A stretch of 64,000 bases of DNA from Arion vulgaris (GCA_020796225.1 CM036759.1:3037782-3101781); one strand, 5' to 3'. Shown: positions 1 through 56,705, counted from the first letter of the stretch. The notes: generated from the letters alone by a model not told the origin. Program-made: numbers and translations.

Positions 1-762
1 ATAACCACAGACTAGACTAGTTCACATATCAAACAGTGGACCTAACATAACCACAGACTAGACTAGTTCACATATCAAACATCTAACATAACCACAGACT
101 AGACGACATATCAAACAGTGGACCTAACATAACCACAGACTAGACTAGTTGACATATTAAACATCTGACCTAACATAACCACAGACTAGACTAGTTCACA
201 TATCAAACATCTAAAATAACCAGACTAGACTAGTTCACATATCAAACATCAAAATTAACCACAGACTAGACGACATATCAAACAGCTGACCTAACATAAC
301 CACAGACTAGACTAGTTCACATATCCAACATCTAACATAACTACAGGCTAGACTAGTTGACATATCAAACAGCTGACCTAACATAACCACAGACTAGACT
401 AGTTCACATATCAAACATCTAACATAACCACAGACTAGACTAGTTCACATATCAAACAGCTGACCTAACATAACCACAGACTAGACTAGTTGACATATCA
501 AACATCTAACATAACCACAGACTAGACTAGTTCACATATTAAACATCTCACCTAACATAACCACAGACTAGACTAGTTCACATATCAAACATCTAACATA
601 ACCACAGACTAGACTAGTTCACATATTAAACATCTGACCTAACATAACCACAGACTAGACTAGTTCACATATCAAACATCTAACATAACCACAGACTAGA
701 CTAGTTCACATATTAAACATCTGACCTAACATAACCACAGACTAGACGACATATCAAACAGT
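1..762. repeat. 41/46-bp tandem array, cut by the window edge
   Basis: The unit is about TAACATAACCACAGACTAGA followed by CTAGTTCACATATCAAACAT. Copies alternate between CTAAC and CTGACCTAAC junctions, giving 41- and 46-bp forms. About 17 copies carry scattered substitutions and deletions of the CTAGTT block. It has no coding potential. Confidence 0.93.
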
Positions 763-1490
763 TGATCTGACAGAATATTGCAGTGACACTCTCACCCTGT
801 TAAACAAAGAAGTATCTCAACAATAGTCAACAACAGTAAAAGCACTGAGTGCAGTATTTCTTCTTGCTGGCAAACAAATGAAACAGTTTATTGTTGTGAG
901 ATCTACTAATATTCTATCTGTAGCAATAACTACACAAGATAAATGGACACCATATAAGGTCTTACTCTAACTAAACTAAGAATATATATGCAACTGGTGT
1001 TATTTGTCAGTAATTAGTATGAAGACTAAATAGTGCAAACAATGTGAGAACTAATGTTATCTCTAACTTAGACAAACAAAATCAACAAAATACCAAATAA
1101 AGCAGGCAAGTCACAGAAAAGTTAGTTTTAAGCACTAGTTTCTATAATTCAATCTCTCATGCTTGGTAATTAAGTCACTTTCACAAAAGACAGAAAAACA
1201 ATCAAAGAAAGAAAACAAATAATAGGGAAGGATAAAATCCCAAATAGAGTACTTTAGAACAGTAAATTGTTTCAGAATGTAAACTATATTTGTGTTTTCG
1301 TTGTTTCCACAATGTTTATTATTGTTTATTAATTTTTCTATTTACATTTCTATTGATCTCTCTTAGTCATCTTGAACATTACCCTACAACCTTTGACACT
1401 GTATTCTCATCAAGTGTATAGAATGCATCCATTGGTAGAGATCTTACATGACATGTGCTTGGCACAATCGATGTCAAGCATTGTATCTTA
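763..1490. other. AT-rich spacer between two arrays
   Basis: Unique-looking AT-rich sequence with no open frame, splice-site pair or repeat that I can recognise. Confidence 0.5.
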
Positions 1491-4400
1491 GAACTGAATG
1501 AAATATAACAACTAAGTAGAGATAAAACAACTGAATGAAATATAACAACTAAGTAGAGATAGAACAACTGAATGAAATATAACAACTAAGTAGAGATAGA
1601 ACAACTGAATGAAATATAACAACTAAGTAGAGATAGAACAACTGAATGAAATATAACAACTAAGTAGAGATAGAACAACTGAATGAAATATAACAACTAA
1701 GTAGAGATAGAACAACTGAATGAAATATAACAACTAAGTAGAGATAGAACAACTGAATGAAATATAACAACTAAGTAGAAATAGAACAACTGAATGAAAT
1801 ATAATAACTAAGTAGAGATAGAACAAATGAATGAAATATAACAACTAAGTAGAGATAGAACAACTGAATGAAATATAACAACTAAGTAGAGATAGAACAA
1901 CTGAATGAAATATAACAACTAAGTAGAGATAGAACAACTGAATGAAATATAACAACTAAGTAGAGATAGAACAACTGAATGAAATATAACAACTAAGTAG
2001 AAATAGAACAACTGAATGAAATATAACAACTAAGTAGAGATAGAACAACTGAATGAAATATCACAACTAAGTAGAGATAGAACAACTGAATGAAATATAA
2101 TAACTAAGTAGAGATAGAACAACTGAATGAAATATAACAACTAAGTAGAGATAGAACAACTGAATGAAAATATAACAAGTAGAGATAGAACAACTGAATG
2201 AAATATAACAACTAAGTAGAGATAGAACAACTGAATGAAATATAATAACTAAGTAGAGATAGAACAACTGAATGAAATATAACAACTAAGTAGAGATAGA
2301 ACAAATGAATGAAATATAACAACTAAGTAGAGATAGAACAACTGAATGAAATATAACAACTAAGTAGAGATAGAACAACTGAATGAAATATAACAACTAA
2401 GTAGAGATAGAACAACTGAATGAAATATAACAACTAAGTAGAGATAGAACAACTGAATGAAATATAATAACTAAGTAGAGATAGAACAACTGAATGAAAT
2501 ATAACAACTAAGTAGAGATAGAACTGAATGAAATATAACAACTAAGTAGAGATAGAACAACTGAATGAAATATAACAACTAAGTAGAGATAGAACAACTG
2601 AATGAAATATAACAACTAAGTAGAGATAGAACAACTGAATGAAATATAACAACTAAGTAGAGATAGAACAACTGAATGAAATATAACAACTAAGTAGAGA
2701 TAGAACAACTGAATGAAATATAACAACTAAGTAGAAATAGAACAACTGAATGAAATATAACAACTAAGTAGAGATAGAACAAATGAATGAAATATAACAA
2801 CTAAGTAGAGATAGAACAAATGAATGAAATATAACAACTAAGTAGAGATAGAACAACTGAATGAAATATAACAACTAAGTAGAGATAGAACAACTGAATG
2901 AAATATAACAACTAAGTAGAGATAGAACAAATGAATGAAATATAACAACTAAGTAGAGATAGAACAACTGAATGAAATATAACAACTAAGTAGAGATAGA
3001 ACAACTGAATGAAATATAACAACTAAGTAGAGATAGAACAACTGAATGAAATATAACAACTAAGTAGAGATAGAACAACTGAATGAAATATAACAACTAA
3101 GTAGAAATAGAACAACTGAATGAAATATAACAACTAAGTAGAGATAGAACAACTGAATGAAATATAACAACTAAGTAGAGATAGAACAACTGAATGAAAT
3201 ATAACAACTAAGTAGAGATAGAACAACTGAATGAAATATAACAACTAAGTAGAGATAGAACAACTGAATGAAATATCAACTAAGTGAGATAGAACAACTG
3301 AATGAAATATAACAACTAACAGAGATAAAACAACTGAATGAAATATAACAACTAAGTAGAGATAGAACAACTGAATGAAATATAACAACTAAGTAGATAG
3401 AACTGAATGAAATATAACAACTAAGTAGAGATAGAACAACTGAATGAAATATAAAAACTAAGTAGAGATAGAACTGAATGAAATATAACTAAGTAGAGAT
3501 AGAACAACTGAATGAAATATAACTAAGTAGAGATAGAACTGAATGAAATATAACAACTAAGTAGAAATAGAACAACTGAATGAAATATAACAACTAAGTA
3601 GAGATAGAACAACTGAATGAAATATAACAACAAGTAAAATAGAACAACTGAATGAAATATAACTAAGTAGAGATAGAACAACTGGGAAAGAAATATAACA
3701 ACTAAGTAGAAATAGAACAACTGAATGAAATATAACAACTAAGTAGAGATAGAACAACTGAATGAAATATAACAACTAAGTAGAGATAGAACAACTGAAT
3801 GAAATATAATAACTAAGTAGAGATAGAACAACTGAATGAAATATAACAACTAAGTAGAGATAGAACAACTGAATGAAATATAACAACTAAGTAGAGATAG
3901 AACAACTGAATGAAATATAACAACTAAGTAGAGATAGAACAACTGAATGAAATATAACAACTAAGTAGAAATAGAACAACTGAATGAAATATAACAACTA
4001 AGTAGAGATAGAACAACTGAATGAAATATAACAAAATAAGTAGAAATAGAACAACTGAATGAAATATAACAACTAAGTAGAGATAGAACAACTGAATGAA
4101 ATATAATAACTAAGTAGAGATAGAACAACTGAATGAAATATAACAACTAAGTAGAGATAGAACAACTGAATGAAATATAACAACTAAGTAGAGATAGAAC
4201 AACTGAATGAAATATAACAACTAAGTAGAGATAAAACAACTGAATGAAATATAACAACTAAGTAGAGATAGAACAACTGAATGAAATATAACAACTAAGT
4301 AGAGATAGAACAACTGAATGAAATATAACAACTAAGTAGAGATAGAACAACTGAATGAAATATAACAACTAAGTAGAAATAGAACAACTGAATGAAATAT

Positions 4401-7029
4401 AACAACTAAGTAGAGATAGAACAACTGAATGAAATATAACAACTAAGTAGAGATAGAACAACTGAATGAAATATAACAACTAAGTAGAGATAGAACAACT
4501 GAATGAAATATAACAACTAAGTAGAGATAGAACAACTGAATGAAATATAATAACTAAGTAGAGATAGAACAACTGAATGAAATATAACAACTAAGTAGAG
4601 ATAGAACAAATGAATGAAATATAACAACTAAGTAGAGATAGAACAACTGAATGAAATATAACAACTAAGTAGAAATAGAACAACTGAATGAAATATAACA
4701 ACTAAGTAGAGATAGAACAACTGAATGAAATATAACAACTAAGTAGAGATAGAACAACTGAATGAAATATAACAACTAAGTAGAGATAGAACAACTGAAT
4801 GAAATATAACAACTAAGTAGAGATAGAACAACTGAATGAAATATAAAAACTAAGTAGAGATAGAACAACTGAATGAAATATAACAACTAAGTAGAGATAG
4901 AACAACTGAATGAAATATAACAACTAAGTAGAGATAGAACAACTGAATGAAATATAACAACTAAGTAGAGATAGAACAACTGAATGAAATATAACAACTA
5001 AGTAGAGATAGAACAACTGAATGAAATATAACAACTAAGTAGAGATAGAACAACTGAATGAAATATAACAACTAAGTAGAGATAGAACTGAATGAAATAT
5101 AACAACTAAGTAGAGATAGAACAACTGAATGAAATATAACAACTAAGTAGAGATAGAACAACTGAATGAAATATAATAACTAAGTAGAGATAGAACAACT
5201 GAATGAAATATAATAACTAAGTAGAGATAGAACAACTGAATGAAATATAACAACTAAGTAGAGATAGAACAACTGAATGAAATATAACAACTAAGTAGAA
5301 ATAGAACAACCGAATGAAATATAACAACTAAGTAGAGATAGAACAACTGAATGAAATATAACAACTAAGTAGAGATAGAACAACTGAATGAAATATAAAA
5401 ACTAAGTAGAGATAGAACAACTGAATGAAATATAACAACTAAGTAGAGATAGAACAACTGAATGAAATATAATAACTAAGTAGAGATAGAACTGAATGAA
5501 ATATAACAACTAAGTAGAGATAGAACAACTGAATGAAATATAACAACTAAGTAGAGATAGAACAACTGAATGAAATATAACAACTAAGTAGAGATAGAAA
5601 CAACTGAATGCAATATAACAACTAAGTAGAGATAAAAAACCTGAATGAAATATAACAACTAATAGAGATAGAACAAATGAATGAAATATAATAACTAAGT
5701 AGAGATAGAACAACTGAATGAAATATAACTAAGTAGAGATAGAACAACTGAATGAAATATAACAATCAAGTAGAATAGAACAACTGAATGAAATATAACA
5801 ACTAAGTAGAGATAGAACAACTGAATGAAATATAACAACTAAGTAGAGATAGAACAACTGAATGAAATATAACAACTAAGTAGAGATAGAACAACTGAAT
5901 GAAATATAACAACTAAGTAGAGATAGAACAACTGAATGAAATATCACAACTAAGTAGAGATAGAACAACTGAATGAAATATAACAACTAAGTAGAAATAG
6001 AACAACTGAATGAAATATAACAACTAAGTAGAGATAGAACAACTGAATGAAATATAACAACTAAGTAGAGATAGAACAACTGAATGAAATATAACAACTA
6101 AGTAGAGATAGAACAACTGAATGAAATATAATAACTAAGTAGAGATAGAACAACTGAATGAAATATAACAACTAAGTAGAGATAAAACAACTGAATGAAA
6201 TATAACAACTAAGTAGAGATAGAACAACTGAATGAAATATAACAACTAAGTAGAGATAGAACAACTGAATGAAATATAACAACTAAGTAGAGATAGAACA
6301 ACTGAATGAAATATAACAACTAAGTAGAGATAAAACAACTGAATGAAATATAACAACTAAGTAGAGATAGAACAACTGAATGAAATATAACAACTAAGTA
6401 GAGATAGAACAACTGAATGAAATATAACAACTAAGTAGAGATAGAACAACTGAATGAAATATAACAACTAAGTAGAGATAGAACAACTGAATGAAATATA
6501 AAAACTAAGTAGAGATAGAACAACTGAATGAAATATAACAACTAAGTAGAGATAGAAAAATGAATGAAATATAACAACTAAGTAGAGATAGAACAAATGA
6601 ATGAAATATAACAACTAACTAGAGATAGAACAACTGAATGAAATATAACAACTAAGTAGAGATAGAACAACTGAATGAAATATAACAACTAAGTAGAGAT
6701 AGAACAACTGAATGAAATATAACAACTAAGTAGAGATAGAACAACTGAATGAAATATAACAACTAAGTAGAGATAGAACAACTGAATGAAATATAACAAC
6801 TAAGTAGAAATAGAACAACTGAATGAAATATAATAACTAAGTAGAAATAGAACAACTGAATGAAATATAATAACTACAGAGATAGAACAACTGAATGAAA
6901 TATAATAACTAAGTAGAGATAGAACAACTGAATGAAATATAATAACTAAGTAGAGATAGAACAACTGAATGAAATATAACAACTAAGTAGAGATAAAACA
7001 ACTGAATGAAATATAACAACAAGTAGAGA
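1491..7029. repeat. 37-bp satellite array, about 150 copies
   Basis: The unit is GAATGAAATATAACAACTAA followed by GTAGAGATAGAACAACT (37 bp), repeated head to tail for 5.5 kb. Most copies are identical or differ at a few recurring positions (ACAACT/AAATG, TAACAACT/TAATAACT, AGAGAT/AGAAAT). Two zones (about 3270-3700 and 5590-5770) are rich in small deletions. Because 37 is not a multiple of three, minus-strand frames cycle through a hydrophobic pseudo-peptide (LFYLYLVVIFHSVVLSLLSC). This is an artefact of the repeat, not a gene. It lies beyond the placed MARK exons. Confidence 0.97.
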
Positions 7030-7441
7030 ATATTTTTAAAAAGAACACATTTGAAATTAAAGATAATGAATCATAAAATTGTCAGATAAGATAATTATTA
7101 AATTAATTTGATAGGAAATTTGTTTTGCTAAAGAATATCTTTGTGATATTTAACTAACCTTTAACATTGTTGTTTTGTTGATGCAGCATGGTTTCACATT
7201 TGTAACACATCTGTTCATGTCACATGACAATCAATGAACCATAATAGAAATCATGTGATCTGTTTGCCCAGTCCTTACTGATTGCATTTCTCTTAGTATT
7301 TCATAATAGCATGTCACAACTAATCTCAAGTTTGATGTCAATAGTTTAACCAAACTAGGTGATGGTCTATGCAGCCTTGACGTACAGTCTCTATACGCTT
7401 CAAAAATACTTGGTTTATATCTCATTTGGTAACAATATGAC

Positions 7442-7634
7442 TGTTTATCAGTGATTCCAAACTCAACTTAGATGAGAGTTGTTTATCAGTGATCTCCAAA
7501 CTCAACTTAGATGAGAGTTGTTTATCAGTGATCTCCAAACTCAACTTAGATGAGAGTTGTTTATCAGTGATCTCCAAACTCAACTTAGATGAGAGTTGTT
7601 TATCAGTGATCTCCAAACTCAACTTAGATGAGAG
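7442..7634. repeat. 39-bp tandem repeat, five copies
   Basis: The unit is GTTGTTTATCAGTGATCTCC followed by AAACTCAACTTAGATGAGA. Thirty-nine bases equal 13 codons, so both strands stay open (plus-strand repeat MISKLNLDESCLS). No start context, flanking exon structure or homology supports translation. Confidence 0.92.
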
Positions 7635-8433
7635 TGAGTTGAATCATATTGGAAACTCAAGGATAAAACATAGGTTGCTCTAGTCAAATCCTAAACATTT
7701 GACAACAAAGTTCAATTGAATTCCTAGCAGATCTACCTATTATCATGAAACAACCAACAGAGTGGATAAAACAAAACAAATAGTTCATGTTGAAATAAGA
7801 TGTGCTAGGCCGAAAGGTTAAGATATCGCAGCGTCTGTAAACATAGCACAACATACTGAGTCGTCTCAAATCACACCAAAATGATCTGACATAGTGTGGG
7901 TTATAAGTCATTATAAACTAGTATATACACAAAGACAATTGCTGAAACTGTGTCAGTAGGTTTTCATGACAGATGGTTCAACTATTATGGTATCTATTTT
8001 GTTACTTATGATTTTTAATTGTAGGTTGAGACAAGTCACACTACTGTTTTTGTTTTTTTTAATCGGATTGCCTCTGTTTTTTGTGACTGGAAACAAATGT
8101 TGGCATTAGGATTTTAACCAAATGAAAGCTTGAACTAAGAGAAATCTTGATTTGCAAATTGCTTGTGTAAACTAGCTTTGATGAACTACAACCCTGACAC
8201 CAGATATGACCCATGTGAGTACAATGGTGGATGCAGATAAATGAACCGACAACCAAGATACACTGACCCTATTATGTACACAATGATAGATATGACTGAT
8301 TTACAACAGCAAACTTGCCCATACAAGTACAGTGTTAGATGTACTAGATAATATATAGTGCCCATATACAAAACCAACTCCCTCCAAGTACAATACTATA
8401 TGCTTTACTTGTGTATCAATACTGTCCTCATAC
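7635..8433. other. AT-rich stretch without recognised features
   Basis: No coding or repeat signal is recognised apart from short low-complexity runs. It lies between the 39-bp array and the candidate spacer exon. Confidence 0.4.
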
Positions 8434-8541
8434 CTTCAGTGAATTATCAATGGAGTTTTTGGTCTGGCTGTTAGGCTTACTGTTGGGAGGACTAACATCT
8501 TCATTCTCCAAATGGTTGCCTGTACTCTTGACGGTTTCAAT
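8434..8541 (-). CDS. Candidate downstream MARK spacer exon
   Basis: This 108-nt segment, open in phase 0 at both ends, has acceptor CGTCTTTTAG|ATT and donor AAG|GTATGAGG. It encodes 36 Ser/Asn/Pro/Lys-rich residues (IETVKSTGNHLENEDVSPPN, then SKPNSQTKNSIDNSLK). Composition and strand suit the variable MARK spacer, and it lies 4 kb downstream of exon 14, with a DNA transposon in the intervening intron. There is no direct sequence match to a known MARK segment, and the phase at exon 14 is uncertain. Assignment is therefore inference. Confidence 0.45.
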
Positions 8542-8638
8542 CTAAAAGACGGACAGTCTAATTGTAGTCATGTAAGGATCTTATAGCTGCTGCTGCCAGC
8601 ACTAGATTTACTACACCTGAATGAGCTGTGCTATGCTA

Positions 8639-9672
8639 GGGTGACCATATGTCTGGACTTGTTTGACTTTCCATTGGATAAATTAGACTTGTGTGATTTT
8701 TGTATAAACTTATTTTGTGTGACTAAAATCAAATATGAAAAATCAAGGCAAAATTCATAAGAAAACAAAATGTACATTTATTGATGGAAGAAAAATTGTC
8801 ATGCTTCTCTAGTGACTGAAGAAATTGTAAAGCATGTTATGTATGCAACAATGAAATGACTAATGTTTCCAACATGGACAGAGGTGCTACTGACTTTAAA
8901 TAAACACAACAAAGCAGACAAGCACAAAAAAGCTGTGCCATATACCAGCAGCAATCAAAATTATCATATGCAGATGGAAAAACTACTGTTAAAACATTTC
9001 AATAATGCAGCTGCAGTTAATGTTTTTCCATGTTACAGTGAAAAAAGAAAGTCAATTTTTATATTCATAGATGGCGGCAGTTACAATTATTTTATTTTTA
9101 CAAATATACTTCATGGCTCAGAAATAGTCAAACAGTTTCATGTGTAAAGGTTAACACTGATGATATTGTTACACCACTATTGCAAAAATATTCCTAAAGA
9201 TGGTTTTCGAAGTGTATGCCACAATGTGGCCACCCAAACAAAATTCATTAGATGATCAAATTAAAATTCAGACAAAAAATTGCCACCCTTTTCCAAACTA
9301 CATCAGGGAGCCTTGCTAGTGCTAGAGAATTCATATTTCTACACTGTCACCGAGATCTTGCTGTGAATGAAAGAGGTCAATGATATCTTTCCATCGGTTT
9401 CTTGGTCCATCTTACGGTCTCTTCAACCTTCATCCATTTTAAAATATAAAATTGTATGCTCTCTGTTCTCTGCCATTCTTGTAATATGCCTAGCCATTGT
9501 ATTATATTAACCTTCATGTTGGTGGTAATTAATGGTCATTGAAACAAATTAATTTAGTAGTGTATGTTGACAAATTTAGTATAGCTGGTCAATTAATGTA
9601 ATGAATATTTCATTTTAAATTAACAAAAGAATCAGAAAACTTCTGTTCAAAAATAAATGATATGGTCACCCT
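8639..9672. mobile_element. Possible hAT-like non-autonomous DNA element
   Basis: AGGGTGACCATAT at 8639 is matched in inverted orientation by ATATGGTCACCCT ending at 9672. The terminus AGGGTGACC is typical of several hAT families. The flanking bases (TGCTATGC versus TGCATTAT) are at best an imperfect 8-bp target duplication. An interior plus-strand open frame at 8863-9147 (94 codons) resembles nothing I know. Confidence 0.4.
9310..9525 (-). pseudogene. Degraded LINE 3'-end fragment
   Basis: Minus-strand frames carry pieces such as MARHITRMAENRE and RWTKKPMERYH, which resemble the basic C-terminal tail (GHI.RM...RW.DD) of many non-LTR reverse transcriptases. Several frameshifts are present. 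It lies inside the possible hAT-like element. Assignment is tentative. Confidence 0.35.
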
Positions 9673-10021
9673 TGCATTATGTGGTCTGCTGCTCCAGATC
9701 TCATGACAATTAAATGGACACCTTTCAGACAACATAGCAAAGCTCAGCATCAAGCCATTCTTCATCAATGTTATATTAATGGCATGCTACTCTAAACATC
9801 AAAACAAGTACAGTTGAAATGTGATACATCGCCAAATGACAACACAAAAGGTGACACACTAAGGTCATGCAGCAAAGAAAAACACATACTTTGATATACA
9901 AATGCTAAAAATTAGTCACATCATGCTGAAAGTAAATCCAGACCGGCAATCAAGAATGTGAGTTATTGATCAGATGTAGGGGCAGATGGTGAGAGTGACT
10001 TGTAAGCTTTAACAGTGACTA

Positions 10022-12177
10022 TAGTCTGTCCATTAATTCGAGCACGCTTGAAATTGATTTTCTGAAAACTACCTGTTGATCTCAGTGATTTTTTGCATGC
10101 AGCCTTAGAATATCCATGACGCTAAAATAAAGCTAACCAGTAGTCCATAGATGCTACTGATTTTGCACATCGCGAATCTTTGATCTTTTATGACAATTGC
10201 AAATACGGGGCTCAAATTTTAGATTTTACAGTATCCCAGAATTTGTCCATGTCAATTCTATTCATAGGTGTATCCCATATTAACTTGATAGGTCAAGTAA
10301 TTAAGTGTGTTGCCCTTTATGTGCAATCGTGAACTTGGATACAATATGCAACAGTTAGTCCTCCCCTTCGGTCACCATTAGACCCTAGGGTGTCTTAACT
10401 TCACCACAAATTGTATGATGGTAGATGCATTTGGATATGGAAATGTATACGTTGCTATTTCTCAGTCTGTAATCAAAATATGATTTGTATCATCCCAAAT
10501 CTGACGATTCCATGAGGTTGATAATTGTTACTGGCTGACAAATTGTAATCCATCTCGTGCCAGTACTGCCTTCCTCTCGAGCACATGTTCAACACACTTC
10601 TTCCAGAACTGCATGTCTATCATTGAGAGGGACTCACGTGTCAGAACTTCAACATCACACATTTTAAACGCCCTGTTCTGTTCGGCAACTTGCCCTTTAC
10701 TTTAGCCCAGACAAGCTCTATCGGATTGAGGTGAGCATGATATGGAGGTAGTCGAAAAGACGTAGGTCAGATTCCACAATGATTTTGTCAATATGAAACA
10801 CCTTTGTCTTATTTGTCATCCTCACCAGGTGCAACAACTGGGGTTTCAAATATGTATCATCGAAGCTGACATTTTCCTTAGCAAGCCAAGTCCTAATTTG
10901 ATCTTTTGTATTTGATGCAGTTGGTACTTTGTCTTCCGCTGATACTGCGCTGTGATAGGATGCATTATCCATTACCAAGCATGATGGTCTGTTTAGAATT
11001 GGAAGTAGATCTTTCTCCATCCAGTGCCTGAAAATATGTCCATTCATTTCTGTGTGGTAGTCCCTACCGCTCGGTACTTTTGATTGGAAAATAAGTCCAG
11101 CTGCATGGACAAGACCTTCTTCACTGCTTCCTGCATGTGTTAGTATAATACGCTGGCCTTTGCTGCTTGGTATTTTTCTTTCTGTTCACCGTCTACTGAT
11201 TGCCATTCTTTAGCATTGGTGTGTGAGCATTGACCCAGGATTCGTCCAAATATACAATATCATAGCCTTGCCTCCGCTGCTCACGGATCTGCCTCAGGTA
11301 TTTACTTCGGGCAGCAATTAAATGTGGCTTTTCACAATAATATTCCTGCCGCCTATAGTTTTTCTGAAGGTGAAGCCATGTCCTTACAATTTTTCATAGA
11401 GTACTTTTAGAAATGTCTATGCTGCAATCTGATTGCAGTTTTAATTTCAGTTTCTTGAGAGTAACAAGTTGATTTGTCGCAAACATTTTCAAGAGCTCCT
11501 GTCTTATGACATCTATGTCAAAGTCACAATTGTTCTTTCCGCCTTGCTTGACGTAGTGCACTTTGTGTCCTGTTTAATCCATCGGGAAAAGGATTCTCTA
11601 TTCAGACCAAGCGCCAGTGCGCTGCTTCCAGGTTATGAATATCGCAATATAGATGACTCTCTTAGATTCCCTACGGAAGTGTTGGTATAGTAAAACTGTA
11701 ACCTTCTGCATTGTTATAAATGTGCACTTCAGACTCATTATGAATGTGATATCAATGTCAGTTTTGATAAGCCAACAAATATGATACAATAGCTTCATAC
11801 AAATAGCAAGATACGCCTATAACTATACAACGGTATCCCAATTATAACGCTCAATGCTTTCCGGCTCAAAGTCGACTGTTCGTGCACGGATTTCGGAAAT
11901 TGTTGTATACTCACGATATTTCTATGTTACCATAATGTATTTTTAGAACAACGCGCCTGTGTACCGTAGATCTGTTACTATTGTGTACAATCCGGTGAGG
12001 TTGATTTTAATATAACCTGAAGAAGAAATATTTCAAACTACATCAAATTTTCTTGGAAAAAATATTTCTCTTAAGCGCATGGATATTCTAAGGCTGCTTG
12101 CAAAAATCACTGAGATCCAACAGGTAGTTTTCGAGAAAATCAATTTCAAACGTGCTCACTAATTAATGGACAGACTA
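10022..12177 (-). mobile_element. Tc1/mariner-superfamily transposon with about 100-bp TIRs (Sailor/DD82E-like)
   Basis: The ends TAGTCTGTCCATTAATT... (from 10022) and their inverted copy ending GGACAGACTA (12177) match over about 100 bp, to the motif CTTAGAATATCCATG. Direct TA dinucleotides flank the element (10020-10021 and 12178-12179), the target duplication of the IS630-Tc1-mariner superfamily. Inside is a minus-strand transposase remnant. The element sits in the MARK 3' region between exon 14 and the candidate spacer exon. Its sharp ends indicate fairly recent insertion, although the transposase is already broken. Confidence 0.92.
10500..11560 (-). pseudogene. DDE transposase pseudogene (DD82E-type spacing)
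   Basis: Read on the minus strand, an N-terminal part (QELLKMFATNQLVTLKKLKL, then SDCSIDISKSTL-stop-KIVRTWL) leads to the first catalytic motif YLDESWVNAH (about 11250). The second is LVMDNASYHS, with the Asp codon at 10967-10969. The third is LPPYHAHLNPIELVWAKVKG, with the Glu codon at 10716-10718. One in-frame TGA and at least two frameshifts interrupt it. The second Asp and the Glu are 248 nt apart, that is 82 or 83 residues before the frameshift. Ordinary Tc1 (34) and mariner (34, Asp) spacings are far shorter. DNA cut-and-paste is the family role; this copy cannot encode an intact enzyme. Confidence 0.85.
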
Positions 12178-12561
12178 TAGCAGCCACAATAGTACACTTT
12201 CTAATAACAGCAGTAACAAGTGATAACAACAGCAGATACAGAGCTAATGATAAAATAATGTCCAATATGGTATCGCTCTTACACTGGAAATTTAAACTGT
12301 GTTCCTTTATTTCCAGTTACAGGCAGGTAAATTAGTCATAAATCTTATTGTACTCACTAAAGACAATTAAATAAGAGTCCATACAGTCTTGAATGACTGT
12401 GGTAGGTGAGAACATAAGATCACTACAGACACAACTAAATTGGGGCTCATACAGACTTGAATGACTGTGGGTAGGTGTAAAACATAAGATGGCTAAATAG
12501 AAGTGCCCTTCCACCACTAAGTAAAATCAAGAGAGCTAAAAAGTTAGCTAAGGTTGCTTAC

Positions 12562-55799
<43,238 letters not shown>

Positions 55800-56620
55800 C
55801 TTGAATTTTTTACTTCATAAATTTAGTTTCACAAACTTTTGTGGATATATTTACTACCGAAATTAATGATGCATATGTTTTCACTGTGAAGTAAGTCATA
55901 AATAATCCGTGAAATAAAGATGTGCAACTATTCTAAGTAAAAGTACGTTTACTTCGACGTCCCACGATAAAAGTGACAATAGAGTGTATCACTGATTCAC
56001 TATCAGTAGATAGAGCCCGGAAACGGGTTGTTATGGAAGAAGATCAAATAAACCTTTAAAACTCAAACCAAATATATTCGCAATTTTAGAAACTGTGCAT
56101 TATCCAGCCACCAAGTTAGCTAGATCGTGATCTTCATTGCCAGCAACTTTATTCTTATCCATTTCATTATGCCTAACTCACAACTTCACACACAAAATTC
56201 ATGGCCACTCCGGTTAAAAGAAAATTTTACACCAACAAAATGGCTGACTTAAGTCCACGCCAAAACGAGGGTGCCTGCTCATGGAGGTCAAACCAGACGA
56301 CTTCGTTTGATTGGCTCCCCTGAGAAATTATGACATCACTCCAAGGAAAACAGCTGAGCTGAGACAGACATATCACACAGATTCTGTTCGAAGACCCACA
56401 ACAATCGACTCAGGTAATTAGACTACACTGTTACCATTACCTGAACAGAAACCGTGAATTGTACCGAACCAAACGATTGTATTTCATAACAGTTCTTATT
56501 TCCCTGCCTTGACAGGTGATACAAGATTTACCTGCGGGTAACGCCCACATTTAGATAAAATCCTCACGCGACAACCTGACTTGACGTCCTACCTCCATCC
56601 TCCCATCCTGTTTTCAGCAA
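55800..56620 (-). promoter_or_regulatory. Presumed 5' UTR/promoter region of the MARK gene
   Basis: About 800 bp upstream of the start codon lack recognisable repeats and hold more CpG dinucleotides than the introns, which fits a promoter-proximal region. I found no convincing TATA box or initiator. Upstream non-coding exons would be invisible here, so the transcription start cannot be placed. Confidence 0.3.
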
Positions 56621-56705
56621 CGTTTCACTGCACATTTGTCAGTCGGTGTGAGAAAAGTCGTTCTAGTTGAACTATTATATATTCTCCTTCCTGATGTAAG
56701 TTTAC

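Noticed and set aside
1379..6982. Several minus-strand hydrophobic open frames (60-72 codons) in the 37-bp satellite
   Set aside because: They are frame-cycling products of the repeat unit, with no splice context or unique sequence.
11469..11690. 73-codon plus-strand frame inside the DNA transposon
   Set aside because: Antisense shadow of the transposase N-terminal region, which is recognisable on the minus strand.
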